Origin: Selenia dentaria
Lineage: Eukaryota; Arthropoda; Insecta; Lepidoptera; Geometridae
DNA: 64,000 bases
Assembly (NCBI GenBank): GCA_917880725.1
Contig: OU862885.1
Span: 12,086,119 to 12,150,118, forward strand
Direction of reading: 5' to 3'
The notes below the pieces were generated by a model. It was given only the letters and a program-made list of their open reading frames with translations, did no database searches and was not told the origin of the DNA. The translations under genes and the position numbers were made by a program. Below are positions 23,455-33,843 of the stretch, in pieces (positions within the stretch are counted from its first letter, which is position 1; the number at the start of each line of letters is the position of its first letter).

Positions 23455-24030
23455 TGATCACTCTCAGTGTCCAGAAATCTTGAAGCATTGTGCAGAATTT
23501 CAATGTAAAATGATTGTTAAATCATAAACGTTGATAAGCCCGCATTCAATTTCTATTTCATTCCTTAGCATGCAGTTCTAGAAATCTCAGAAACGGAGGC
23601 TGAGTAACCAATTCTACAACTTTACTATCTATCTAAAGTCCTCGCTGCGACTGCTATCCCAGGATAAAATACAGTTTTTACATGATGAACCGCACCGCTT
23701 AATATTCTCATATTTCAGGTGATACTACAAAACAAATAGTAAAAACTCATTTATATCTCAAACTATTATCAAAATTAGGTAAATGTTATTCACGCTCGAT
23801 TTGCTTTTTAACCTGAGCTCGATCGTCCGATATCAATTAACTGGATGAACATTATCAATTAGTGGAAGTAATGAATTTCATTACGTTTTGTGGTCAATGG
23901 CGTCACCACATACACACGGGCCTGTAGTTTAATCACTATAATTTATGAGCAGTGCATTATTAAAGTGTTATTTTGAATTCATGACGCACAATTAGGTAAT
24001 TATATTTCTTTTATGATTTCATTTACATGT
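23455..24030. other. No recognised feature
   Basis: AT-rich sequence without supportable genes. Confidence 0.45.
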
Positions 24031-24118
24031 TATTATTATTTTGACGGCTAATGCAGTACCATCAAGATACAAATTCAAGTATCTCGACGGTACTGCGTAT
24101 GTCGAATCGCCAAAATAA
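24031..24118. repeat. Imperfect foldback at the left edge of the satellite
   Basis: TTATTTTGACGGCTAATGCAG and CAGTACCATCAAGATAC on the left pair with TATCTCGACGGTACTGCG and AATCGCCAAAATAATG on the right. The paired words (GGTACTGCG, GAGATA) are those repeated in the array that follows. Confidence 0.7.
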
Positions 24119-24250
24119 TGTACGTAACTGGATCTGAATCTCAAAAAAATTATATAACTTTAATTAAAGAACACATTCGAGTAAAGTTATACTGTCAAAA
24201 TAATGTTAACATCAAACGCAATAGTAACATTAGTACTTTAATTGTACTAC

Positions 24251-25807
24251 ACGTTCGAGTATCTCAACGGTACTGCGTAAGTAAGATACACATTCCAGTA
24301 TCTCAACGGTACTGCGTAGATAAGCGAGATATCATCCCATCATCTCGATGGTACTGCGTAAGTAAGATACACATTCCAGTATCTCAACGGTACTGCGTAG
24401 ATAAGCGAGATATCATCCCATCATCTCGATGGTACTGCGTACGTAAGATACACATTCGAGTATCTCAACGGTACTGCGTAGATAAGCGAGATATCATCCC
24501 ATCATCTCGATGGTACTGCGTACGTAAGATACACATTCGAGTATCTCAACGGTACTGCGTAGATAAGCGAGATATCATTCCAGCATCTCGATGGTACTGC
24601 GTAAGTAAGATACACATTCGAGTATCTCAAAGGTACTGCGTAGGTAAGCGAGATATCATTCCAGCATCTCGATGGTACTACGTAAGTAAGATACACATTC
24701 GAGTATCTCAAAAGTACTGCGTAGGTAAGCGAGATATCACTCAAGCATCTTGATGGTACTACGTAAGTAAGATACACATTCGAGTATTTCAAAGGTACTG
24801 CGTAGATAAGCGAGATATCATTCCAGCATCTCGATGGTACTGCGTTAGTAAGATACACACTCGAGTATCTCAAAGGTACTGCGTAGATAAGCGAGATATC
24901 ATTCCAGCATCTGGATGGTACTACGTAAGTAAGATACACATTCGAGTATCTCAAATTTACTGCGTAGATAAGCGAGATATCATTCCAGCATCTCGATGGT
25001 ACTACGTAAGTAAGATACACATTCGAGTATCTCAAAGGTGCTGCGTAGATAAGCGGGATATCATTCCGGCATCTCGATGGTACTACGAAAGTAAGATACA
25101 CACTCGAGTATATCAAAGGTACTGCGTAGATAAGCGAGATATCATTCCAGCATCTCGATGGTACTACGTTAGTAAGATACATATTCGAGTATCTCAAAGG
25201 TGCTGCGTAGATAAGCGGGATATCATTCCGGCATCTCGATGGTACCACGTAAGTAAGATACACACTCGAGTATCTCAAAGGTACTGCGTAGATAAGCGAG
25301 ATATCATTCCAGCATCTCGATGGTACTGCGTAAGTAAGATACACACTCGAGTATCTCAATGGTACTGCGTAGATAAGCGAGATATCATTCCAGCATCTCG
25401 ATGGTACTACATAAGTAAGATACACATTCGAGTATCTCAAAAGTACTGCGTAGATAAGCGAGATATCATTCCAGCATCTCGATGGTACTGCGTAAGTAAG
25501 ATACACATTCGAGTATCTCAAAGGTACTGCGTAGATAAGCGAGATATCATTCCAGCATCTCGATGGTACTGCGTAAGTAAGATACACATTCGAGTATCTC
25601 AAAAGTACTGCGTAGGTAAGCAAGATATCATTCCAGCATCTCGATGGTACTGCGTAAGTAAGATACACATTCGAGTATCTCAAAAGTACTGCGTAGGTAA
25701 GCGAGATATCATTCCAGCATCTCGATGGTACTGCGTAAGTAAGATACCCATTCGATTATCTTAACGGTACTGCGTAGATAAGCGAGATATAATTCCAGCA
25801 TATCGAA
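24251..25807. repeat. Satellite array, 81-bp unit of two related halves, about 19 copies
   Basis: Each unit is a 39-bp half (GGTACTGCGTAAGTAAGATA ... TTCGAGTATCTCAAA) followed by a 42-bp half (GGTACTGCGTAGATAAGCGA ... CCAGCATCTCGAT). The halves share GGTACTGCGTA and a terminal ATCTC. Left-end units carry TTCCAGT or TTCGAGT and CATCCCATCATC variants; the interior is more uniform. 81 is a multiple of 3 and the unit lacks stops in one frame per strand, so false ORFs of 211 (+) and 393 (-) codons arise. The array is contiguous, with no CRISPR-type spacers. Confidence 0.95.
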
Positions 25808-25823
25808 GTAAGGGCGAAAATTA

Positions 25824-26015
25824 CTAGTTTACGCGATCGAATGCTTTTTTGAAGTCAAAAAAGCTGTATCAACTTGCTTTTTGTGATCCATTTCAGTTAC
25901 TGTGTAATCAACAAAAGTGATATGGCTCATGGTTGTGGACCTACCTACGATGAAACCGTGTTGAGCATCAGTGAGTTGATCATGGACCTGTCTAGTGATG
26001 AGACGGTTAAGAATT
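25824..26015 (-). pseudogene. Reverse transcriptase fragment of a non-LTR retrotransposon
   Basis: The minus-strand translation from about 26012 reads ILNRLITRQVHDQLTDAQHG, then FIVGRSTTMSHITFVDYTVT and EMDHKKQVDTAF. This is the RT finger region (QHGFxxGRST) leading to the first catalytic block, DFxKAFDRV. A missing T in a T-run near 25848 breaks the frame just before that block. It abuts the right edge of the satellite. Probably jockey/CR1 group. Confidence 0.75.
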
Positions 26016-26053
26016 GATATTTTTATTATGAAAACTAACGTGGTTTGTACACA

Positions 26054-26275
26054 TTTTTAATATGAAAAACGGGATTCACTCACGTAAAAAGTCAGATCTT
26101 TCCGACTATAGTTTCAACCACATCCGGTGCTCTTTTTCTGTGCGAGGCGAGACGCAATCGCGAACCGCGAGCGTTCTGCACTCTCCTTGACCACCTCTGC
26201 ACCGGATGTGGTTGAAACTATAGTCGGAAAGATCTGACTTTTTTACGTGAGTGAATCGCGTTATTCATGTTAAAG
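26054..26275. mobile_element. Foldback MITE M2, copy 1 (arms about 75 bp)
   Basis: The left arm (26054-26130) contains GGGATTCACTCACGTAAAAA, GTCAGATCTTTCCGACTATA and CAACCACATCCGGTGC. The right arm (26199-26275) is its near-exact reverse complement. The loop is GC-richer (GTGCGAGGCGAGACGCAATC). A degraded copy is at 34926-35055. Confidence 0.85.
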
Positions 26276-26905
26276 AAAAATAATTGATATTGACGGCACT
26301 ATACGTGTTCTTAATAAGCCGACCCACGGTTTCGCTCAGATGTAGTATCCAGGGTCAAATATGTAAGCTATTTCATCACTTTATGCAAATATGGTCAACT
26401 TGCAAAAAAACAGAAAAGTTTTTAGGGTGATTAGATATTCCACTGTGCATAAATAACATACGCCATTGACAAAACACGTTTTGGGATTGAGAAACTTTTC
26501 TCTATTTCTTCCCAAACCCCCATTTGCCCTTTCAAGAGTTACGAATACGAATGATGACCTTGTGAGTTGGCACAAATCTAGTTGTTGGGTGATTTATTTA
26601 ACAAAATACCTAGTTAGATATACAAACTGCTCGCTCACATCTAATCTGCTAATGTATGTTATTTGTTAATTATTTCGCGGTACCGCGGTCTGACCTGACG
26701 TGGCTGGGCGAGGCTGTTCGTTTAACTAACGCTTAGTTGTTATACAGGCTCGACCTGTGTTTTTATGTGACGAAATGAGAAAGTTATTGCTAAGGTTACT
26801 CTTGTTTATTTTTGTATACAAATAAGTTGTTCGATTTCATGATCGCTAGAGATTCAACTAGTTCAGTAGAAGTACAGAATTCAAGGGTCTTTAACATGTT
26901 TAAAT
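26276..26905. other. No gene supported
   Basis: Overlapping 64- and 67-codon ORFs on opposite strands (26381-26669) have no motif. Includes CCGACCCACGGTTTCGCTC, possibly a Helitron scrap. Confidence 0.4.
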
Positions 26906-27347
26906 AACTTTAAAAACGGGATATTTACCATGTATTGTATTTATTTTGAGATCTTAATATTGCGGCAGAGTTGCATGCGCCACGTTCACGAGTAAACTGA
27001 AGTATCTGCGGGCAGGTGTTGTTATGAGCAGACGGAACGGTCTACCCTCTTCCTTTCCCGTTTCTTGCGTACCGTTTTATAACCAATAACACAACAGTCA
27101 CTTGGAACTCAATCTGGGTCTTGACAAACACATAACTCACTGTATCTGCTCGCGAGATTTATCGGAAATTCTTCGGTTTTTGCAAAGGTGAACCGCTGGA
27201 GTCTAGGTTCACGACTTAGGTATTATTTATTCGGAGGTTTCAACTGTCCAACCCATCCTCTCCATGAACATTCCTGTATTTGCTGTGCCAAAATATCGAG
27301 AACTCAAAATAAAAACAATACATGGTAAATATCCCGTTTCTAAAGTT
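26906..27347. mobile_element. TIR element M3, 442 bp (ACGGGATATTTACC ends)
   Basis: AACTTTAAAAACGGGATATT and TACCATGTATTGT at the left are mirrored by ACAATACATGGTAAATATCC and CGTTTCTAAAGTT at the right. Arm similarity continues inward through the TTATTTTGAG and GATATTTTGGC words (about 65 bp). The 32646-32834 foldback shares these arm words. No transposase is encoded. Confidence 0.75.
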
Positions 27348-27754
27348 TATTTTTGCATACGTGACCATGTCAGTTTAAAAAAATATATTTTTTTATTGTT
27401 ATTGTTCTATAATGTTTATCTAGAATACAAACTATCGTGTTAATTACATGTAATTAAATACAATTTTAAGCCTTTAATTCTCACATTACAAAGGTATTTT
27501 ACATTTAGTTATTCATTCCCATGTATTGAAGTATTTTTTTTATATTATTATGATTACTTTTTTTTATTTTATAACCTAGTTACATTTACAGTTTTTAGTT
27601 TTTCAGAAAAATTGTTCTGCACTTTTAGAAACAAACATAATAAGATTAAACTTAATATCTATGGTAAATTTACTAGGTCTAGATATACATGTCTTTCATA
27701 TGAAATTATCTTTCTTTTGTTTGTATTACTTACATATCGCCGATTCCACAGTGC
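27348..27754. other. No recognised feature
   Basis: Strongly AT-rich, with T-runs; no supportable gene. Confidence 0.45.
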
Positions 27755-28215
27755 CTGAAGACGAAAGCCTTCAATCAGTGCGTCCTACCCGTCATGACAT
27801 ACGGAGCCGAAACGTGGATACTGACGGTTCGAATGGACCACAAGCTTAAGGTCGCTCAGCGGGCTATGGAAAGGGCTATGCTGTTTTGTGGTGTGTGTTT
27901 CTCTGAGGGATCGCATCAGAAATGAAGTGATCCATTAGAGAACCAAGGTCATCGACATAGCCCACTGGATCAGCAAGCTGAAGTGGCAGTGGGCTGGCCA
28001 TATTAGCCGTAGAACCGACAACCGTTGGGGTAAACGAGTTCTAGAGCGGAGACCGCGTCTCGGTAAACGTAGTGTAGGACATCCTGAGGCACGGTGGAGT
28101 GACGATCTGCGCAAGACGGCTAGCAAAAACTGGATGCGAGTAGCCCTAGATAGACCTAAGTGGCGTGCAATTGGAGAGGCATATGACCAGCAGTGGAATG
28201 CTACAGGCTGATGAT
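27755..28215 (+). pseudogene. RTE-clade LINE ORF2 C-terminal relic, diverged subfamily
   Basis: Broken frames encode KAFNQCVLPVMTYGAETW, KLKVAQRAMERAML, an IDIAHWISKLKWQWAGHI-type stretch and RWGKRVLERRPRLGKRSVG, then end in a GATGATGAG tail near 28212. These are the RTE C-terminal hallmarks. At least one frameshift and stop lie around 27890-27940. Less similar to the other RTE fragments here, so it represents another subfamily. Confidence 0.8.
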
Positions 28216-28379
28216 GAGACATATAAAAAGACAACAGAAATACTCTCGTTAACAGGGTGAATCGTTCTAACCATAGCGTACATATCATTATTTATATATT
28301 CATAATAAAGGAGTAGAGGCCAAAAAGTTTACTAAGAAGAAAAATAACAAAAAAATGTGGATCAGAACAGAAGACGTAA

Positions 28380-28681
28380 AATCACCAACTGAACATAAGT
28401 AAGCCGTTTTTGAAAAAATATATGTCTGTATGTTCACAGACAGACACATTTAATAACTACCACACAGATTTCGATAAAATTTGGTATACATATTGCCATC
28501 ATGAGCCTATTGCCATCTACATCACTGTTTCAGACTCTGGACTGCGGTTGAGATAATCTTTGTCAGTAAATTCCAATAACTGCCTAACCCGACTATCCAA
28601 ACCCAGGACCCCGAGATTAAAAACAGCGCTTCCACCACTACACCAAGACCAAGCGAGCGAAGCCGCTGGCGGGTCAGCTAG
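28380..28681 (+). mobile_element. Helitron 3' portion (CCGCTGGCGGGTCAGCTAG end)
   Basis: Ends CGAGCGAAGCCGCTGGCGGG then TCAGCTAG|T, with CTAG at 28678-28681. Upstream is TATGTCTGTATGTTCACAGA and a TTTCGATAAAATTTGGTATA block. Its 3' end matches that of the complete element at 28861-29742, which lies 180 bp away on the opposite strand. Confidence 0.7.
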
Positions 28682-28860
28682 TAATAGAATAAATAGCAGC
28701 GTTCAACAAACACATCATCTGATATTATCAAAAGAAAAAACAAGTACAGATTGAACAATCTGTAGTTGCTTTGCTTGACTTATTTGCGTAAATGTTCTCG
28801 TTATTAAAAACATGTACAGACTACATTAGTTTTAATAGTATTTGATATACTTATACAATA

Positions 28861-29742
28861 CTAGCTGACCCGCCAGCGGCTACGCTCGCGGGATACGGTA
28901 ATTACAGATTTTTAATTTTCCTACGGGAACTCTTTAATTTACCGGGATCAAAACTACCCTGTATGTTGATCAGGGATATAAGCTACTACCATACGAAATT
29001 TCATTTAAATCGGTCCAGTCGTTTCGGAGATTAGTCCGTACAAACAGACAGACAAACATACAGAGAAACAAACAATTTGAACTTATTTTTCACTCCTTAC
29101 ATCCTCTGACTCGGTTTTTAGCATAGTTTTCATTGTACAGAAGTTTGACATCTACAGTTTATAATATGTAGTAGTTTTTACATCCCTCGTTTTACCCCCT
29201 TAAGTCATTCCTGACAAAAATATTGAAAGCATCACTATTTATTTTAAATTACCTAATCCAGTTATCAACTTTCATCACTGTAACTTCAGAAACAAAGAAC
29301 TTTTGAAAAAAAAGTTATACCCCGTTTCACACCCTTAAGTCATCCGTGTCAATAAATATTGAAATCATCATTTTAAACTGTCCAAATGCTAATTTTCACC
29401 ACTGTATGTTCGAAAACACAAAACTTTCCATACAAAATTTCACCCCTCCATTTCACCCTCTTAAACCACCACTATCCAAAAAAAATTAGGCCAATGTTTT
29501 TATTTTAAATAACCTATCCAAATACAAATTTTCACAGCTATAACTTCAAAAACAAAGGAGTTTCAAACCAACGTTTTCACCCCTTTTGTCCCACTTAGGG
29601 GTTGAATTTCTTAAAATCCCGTCTTAGTGAGCACCTACGTCCTAAAAAGAACCCGCATGCAAAATTTGAAACTCATAGCACTTGTAGTTTCTGAGATTTC
29701 GTGATGAGTGAGTGAGTGACCTTTCGCTTTTATATATATAGA
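28861..29742 (-). mobile_element. Complete non-autonomous Helitron, family H4, 882 bp
   Basis: On the minus strand it starts A|TCTATATATATAAAAGCG followed by AAAGGTCACTCACTCACTCA and ends CCGCTGGCGGGTCAGCTAG|T. The 5'-TC, hairpin, CTAG and A/T insertion site are all present. The interior has repeated TTTCACCCCT / CTTCGAAAAC-like segments but no Rep or helicase motifs. Confidence 0.85.
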
Positions 29743-30435
29743 TTGCATCATATTTCGATAAAATTTGTTTCTTATAAACATGTTTAAACTGTTTCCATGG
29801 AAAATAATCCCATACGTTTATATGAAATGACCGTCAAAACAAGACCTCATAACCAATTTATTGACCAATTATCATTATGATACTACTTTTATGTAAGGTT
29901 ACAATTTTGTTTGTCTTGTAGGTACATTAAATACATCAAACTCCTTTTTTTAATTAATAACATATTTGCTTTTGTACCACTTTAGAACCTAAGAAACAGA
30001 GAACACAGATCCATCTCTTCAATGTCTATTTTGCACGATTTTAATCTACATTGATATCGTCCACACTTAAAGTATGTCAGCGTCTTTATATCAGACATCA
30101 ATCTGCGCGCTGTTTAATTCATTCTTATAAATATAATTTAATTTCAGATCACGTTTACGTTTTATTCATACAACCCTAAATTTTGTTAGAATAATCAACT
30201 AAATACTCTGATAAATTGCCGAATCGTATTTACCTTATAAATTCATAATCTTCATCAGATTCAAATCACAGTACGCATTAGAATATTCATTATGTTTACC
30301 CAATCAACGACAGTATGGTATATCTAACCATGCAACCATAAATATCTAGAGATATGCCGATCCGTGCGCTGAGTAAAAAACCAGGGCACGGTTATGTCCT
30401 CACCTCAAAGTAGTCATATATAAACCTTACCATTA
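29743..30435. other. No recognised feature
   Basis: AT-rich sequence without supportable genes. Confidence 0.45.
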
Positions 30436-30438
30436 AAT

Positions 30439-30654
30439 TTGGTACCACCACGTCAATATAGCAAGCTTAAAAAATGGATTACGAGAGACGTTTTGATGTC
30501 GTACTATCAAATAGTTTACTCAATTTTCGTACTTTGCAACTGCGTACGTGTTCTATTTGGGTTGAACATTATTGATTGGGCCTGGAATGCACTATTAGAA
30601 TCGATTTCGGCTCAAAAAGAACACGTCGTAAATAGTAGTCGTAGTAGTAGTTGA
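30439..30654 (+). pseudogene. Possible degenerate reverse transcriptase C-terminal fragment
   Basis: The 71-codon frame contains LMSYYQIVYSIFVLCNCVRV, then LFG and NALLESISAQKEHVV. The spacing of the SYY...YS...FG and AQK elements resembles the YYA-x-x-HS-x-x-x-YG...AQK segment of jockey-type ORF2, but identity is weak. It could equally be a chance frame. No start context or splice sites support a host gene. Confidence 0.25.
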
Positions 30655-30769
30655 ACTAATATTGTTCGACCATTTTGTGTCGGTGGTAGTAGTATGTTAG
30701 TACTATGATTATTCTAAGCGTATTACAAAACGCTCCTGATTTATGATTAGTTGCGCAAAAGATGAAAGT

Positions 30770-31005
30770 AGACGCCCTGGTGTCGCCAGCAGCAGCCGTA
30801 TTCCGCCCTTCAACGTATTCTGTTAGCTAGAATAAGTTCATTATCCACTGCGGTATTAAAATTTTACGTTTGAATATTCGTAAGTATAAAGCAAGCATTG
30901 TAAACTGTTTGCATGCAATATCACGACCGGCGTTCCGTCACATAATACAAAATTTGCCCACCGCCGCGAGCAATGTGTTCTGTGTTTGGGCATATTGCTG
31001 CGACA
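30770..31005 (+). repeat. Unclassified dispersed repeat U1, copy 2
   Basis: Colinear with the reverse complement of 7290-7535 (shared words listed there). Confidence 0.65.
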
Positions 31006-31333
31006 CCGGCCCCGCCTTCTTGTCATATCTCCCTTGTTTCTGTGATCTGTGCATATAACCCATTGCAACACATATTGTATATGATTGTGTTAACTAGGTC
31101 GTAATGTATGTATGGCTTCATTACACATTCACAATGCAGACATCTGATTACAACGACACGGTGTGACGTGGTTGATAATGCGTATTGTCTTGAATCCGCT
31201 TTTGTGTACATTGTGTTAATAATGCAATTGACTGATAGGCTATCATGCGATGACAAGAACAAATTACAATGTTAATGGAATGAGTTCATATATCGTTCGC
31301 TTCGGCATTTGTAAGTTTTTATTCTGTGGCGAA

Positions 31334-31585
31334 AAATAAATAAATAAATATTACACAACGCCATCTAGTCCCAAGCTAAGCAGAGCATGTGTTATGGGTA
31401 ATAGACAACTGATAAACATACTTATATATTTCTAAATACATACATATTATAGATAAATTACACCCAGACACAGAACAAATGATCGTGCTTATTACACAAA
31501 CATTTGTCCTGGGTGGGAATCGAACCTACGACCTCCGGCATAGCAGTCAGGGTCACTAACCACTAGACCAACAGGCCTGTCAAAT
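31334..31585 (-). mobile_element. tRNA-derived SINE S1, copy 1
   Basis: On the minus strand: box A TGGTCTAGTGGT (31570-31559) and box B GGTTCGATTCCC (31525-31514) inside a tRNA-like head, then ACAAATGTTTGTGTAATAAG, CACGATCATTTGTTCTGTG and a TATGTATTTAGAAATATATA tail. This body recurs at 40868-41045. AAATAAATAA flanks both ends and may be the target duplication. The tRNA-like part is a SINE promoter, not a tRNA gene. Confidence 0.85.
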
Positions 31586-31670
31586 AAATAAGTATATCGG
31601 GGTTTGGATCTAAGCCGAAGCAATATGACCGTTCAGACAGTTTCTGGCTTCTGGCATACATTAGGAGAAT

Positions 31671-31792
31671 TATGCCCGTTTTCACCAACATTTTAGGTAA
31701 CACCTAAGCCAGTTAGGTAAGACTTAGTAGTACGAAAATGTCACCTAAATTGGCTTAGGCGTTACCTAAAACGTTGGTGAAAACGGGCATTA
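31671..31792. mobile_element. Palindromic MITE, 122 bp (TGCCCGTTTTCACCAAC ends)
   Basis: TATGCCCGTTTTCACCAACA and TTTTAGGTAACACCTAAGCC at the left are mirrored by GGCTTAGGCGTTACCTAAAA and CGTTGGTGAAAACGGGCATTA at the right, leaving only a short centre. A TA or TTA flank on both sides is compatible with a short target duplication. Confidence 0.8.
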
Positions 31793-31829
31793 GGCTAAAT
31801 AGTAGCTGCATTGACAGTTTTGATTTTAC

Positions 31830-31947
31830 GATCTATATTTTGAGAAAATTTCATTTCAATCCGTTATGTCGTTCTGGCGTGGTTGAGTAACAAACTTACG
31901 TCCGTATAAACATTACCATTTATAATATTAGTAAGATAATTTAAACT
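31830..31947 (-). mobile_element. Helitron 5'-end fragment
   Basis: AACATTACCATTTATAATAT then TAGTAAGAT at the right edge resembles the 5' end (minus-strand ATCCTACTAATATTATAAAT) of the H2 Helitron at 60879-61773. Only the 5' part is present. Confidence 0.45.
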
Positions 31948-32544
31948 TTACTGCTGAGATATATTTCTATATCAATTTGTACCCGCTTGCACAAGATTGA
32001 CGCGGACTTAAGTTCTGCGTATTGTATGTAGTAATGTTCTTGAACCTATACGGTTATATGTTTCTTTAATTTAATATTTAATATCTTCTAGAATCTAATA
32101 TATTTCCGAGGTTAAAAACTTCCACCTTTTCTGAAATGTTCGCTGCTTTTGATGCAAATCAGTTCCAACTTAAATTCATAACGTAGGAATTCCGCTTTCA
32201 GCCGAATTTCAATGCGATGCTTCCAAGTTCTTGGCAAAGGATTAGGAACGTCTGTACGAGGACTGAATTGCGTTATAAAGTTGCAGCATTTAGTTACTCT
32301 TGTATGAAAATAAAGTATTGCAAAATGAATCCCTGTAAAACTTACATTCTTGATTCAATGATGATGTATATGAAGATGACGGTAGTGGTGATGTGTGTGT
32401 GTGAGCGTGTGTGCGAATGGATTTGATCCTACGCACGTAGGCGTGTTCACGTGAAAGTGTATGTATGTGTATGTGTGTGAGAAAGAGCTATGTTCAAAGA
32501 TAGGCTATGATGAATATTCATCACAGACTGATATAAACTGTCTG
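31948..32544. other. No gene supported
   Basis: AT-rich, with a GT-rich run (TGATGTGTGTGTGAGCGTG) near 32390. The 69-codon ORF 32217-32426 shows no motif. Confidence 0.4.
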
Positions 32545-32568
32545 ACTTCTTACCATATGGTAAGAAGT
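32545..32568. repeat. Perfect 24-bp palindrome
   Basis: ACTTCTTACCAT followed directly by ATGGTAAGAAGT, with no spacer. Confidence 0.9.
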
Positions 32569-32645
32569 AAAATTTCAGTATGTCCTTGATAAATTTAAAG
32601 AATTGATAAAGAAACACTGTTTTAAACTATCACGGTTGTTCTCTA

Positions 32646-32834
32646 AAGTTATATGATTATTAACGGGATATTTACCGTGGTAAGGTTGTGGAATGAGCTC
32701 CCGATATTTTGGCGCAGTTACATTCCAGTCGGCGAGTCTTCCCGTGAACATGGTGCATGTAACTGCGCCGAAATATCGTGAGCTCATTCCACAACCTTAC
32801 CACGGTAAATATCCCGTTAATAATCATATAACTT
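32646..32834. mobile_element. Foldback element of family M3, 77-bp arms
   Basis: 32646-32722 and 32758-32834 are reverse complements with two mismatches by eye. They enclose a 35-bp loop (TTCCAGTCGGCGAGTCTTCC...). Arms contain AACGGGATATTTACCGTGG and CGATATTTTGGCGCAGTTAC, shared with the 26906-27347 element. ORFs on both strands here are reflections of each other. Confidence 0.9.
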
Positions 32835-32989
32835 TTGATAAAGAAAGTTATATATTTTGCAAAATCCTCATTTATATCATGTGTCACGAATGTCACTATA
32901 AGGTGTGTTTTTTTTAAAACACGTTCATACATAGACAGTAATAAAAACTTTAAAACACTACACTTCCGTAGAAAAAAACTTGATAGACT

Positions 32990-33110
32990 AGATAACTAAG
33001 CGGATTATCGGAAGACTCGGGATCGAATCCCGTCCGAGGATATTAATTTTTCTCTTATAATTGCATTGCTATCTCATTTGATGATTAGTGATGATGCGGT
33101 CAAAAGTGGT
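32990..33110 (+). mobile_element. tRNA-derived SINE S2, 5'-truncated copy
   Basis: CGGGATCGAATCCCGTCCGAG (box B and acceptor 3' side), then TTAATTTTTCTCTTATAATTG as in the copies at 43750 and 60165. The box A half is missing or scrambled. Confidence 0.7.
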
Positions 33111-33486
33111 CTCCGATAGATCTAGAATGGTGACTGGTTCTCATGTACAGTAGCTCTACAATGAGTTGGCAACATAAATGTCATCTATAGTCGATACTCG
33201 ATCTCGCCTACCTATTAAGCTTGTGATTGGCGTACTCGCTGTCAATTTTAGTTTTACAATGAACCGCGAGGTGGCACTGTTCTTTTTTTCATACATTTTT
33301 TCGCGGCAGTCGATAGCGAGCAGCGATTGGTGTTAATGTTGTGAACTCATGGTAGACCTACAGGTGCTTAGCGACATGTTTTCAATCTTAAGCGTGGTAG
33401 CTAGCCAGGCTGTCAGAAACTGACGAGATGAATCGTCAAGGTGTTACTTTCATCGCAAGCCAAGGAGAGTGACACATATAAAAAAC
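33111..33486. other. No recognised feature
   Basis: No supportable gene or repeat boundary. Confidence 0.4.
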
Positions 33487-33843
33487 ACACTTTAAACAGA
33501 AGTTTAAAGATATAAACATTCCAACTGTTGTCTCTCATGAAAATCTAATGTATGTCAAGAAAAACATGAACTTTTGAAAAAAGGAGTGATGCTCATTCCA
33601 TCAACACACGGAATAAGCACAAGCTATCCGTACATTTAACGCGTCTCCACAGAATTAGTCATTATTTTATGGGACAGTGTATACAATTCTATAAGAAACA
33701 TCCCGGTGTTATCCAAGATTTGCCTATTAATAAGTTTAAAATAACTATTAAAAGTAAACTCTGTCGAAAATATTATTACACAATTTCGGATTACTTGGAG
33801 GATAAAACAGCTTGGGACTGATCACTCCAGGATCTACCTACTC

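Noticed and set aside
24502..25683. 393-codon open frame on the minus strand (and 211 codons on the plus strand)
   Set aside because: Both are produced by the 81-bp tandem unit, which is a multiple of three and lacks stops in these frames. The translated repeat has no domain, and the opposite strand is equally open.
24251..25807. CRISPR-like regular repetition
   Set aside because: There are no variable spacers; both halves of the unit repeat with the same sequence. The context is an insect nuclear genome with no Cas genes.
32575..32932. Mirror-image ORFs on both strands around 32.6-32.9 kb
   Set aside because: They are the two readings of a foldback with nearly identical arms, not genes.
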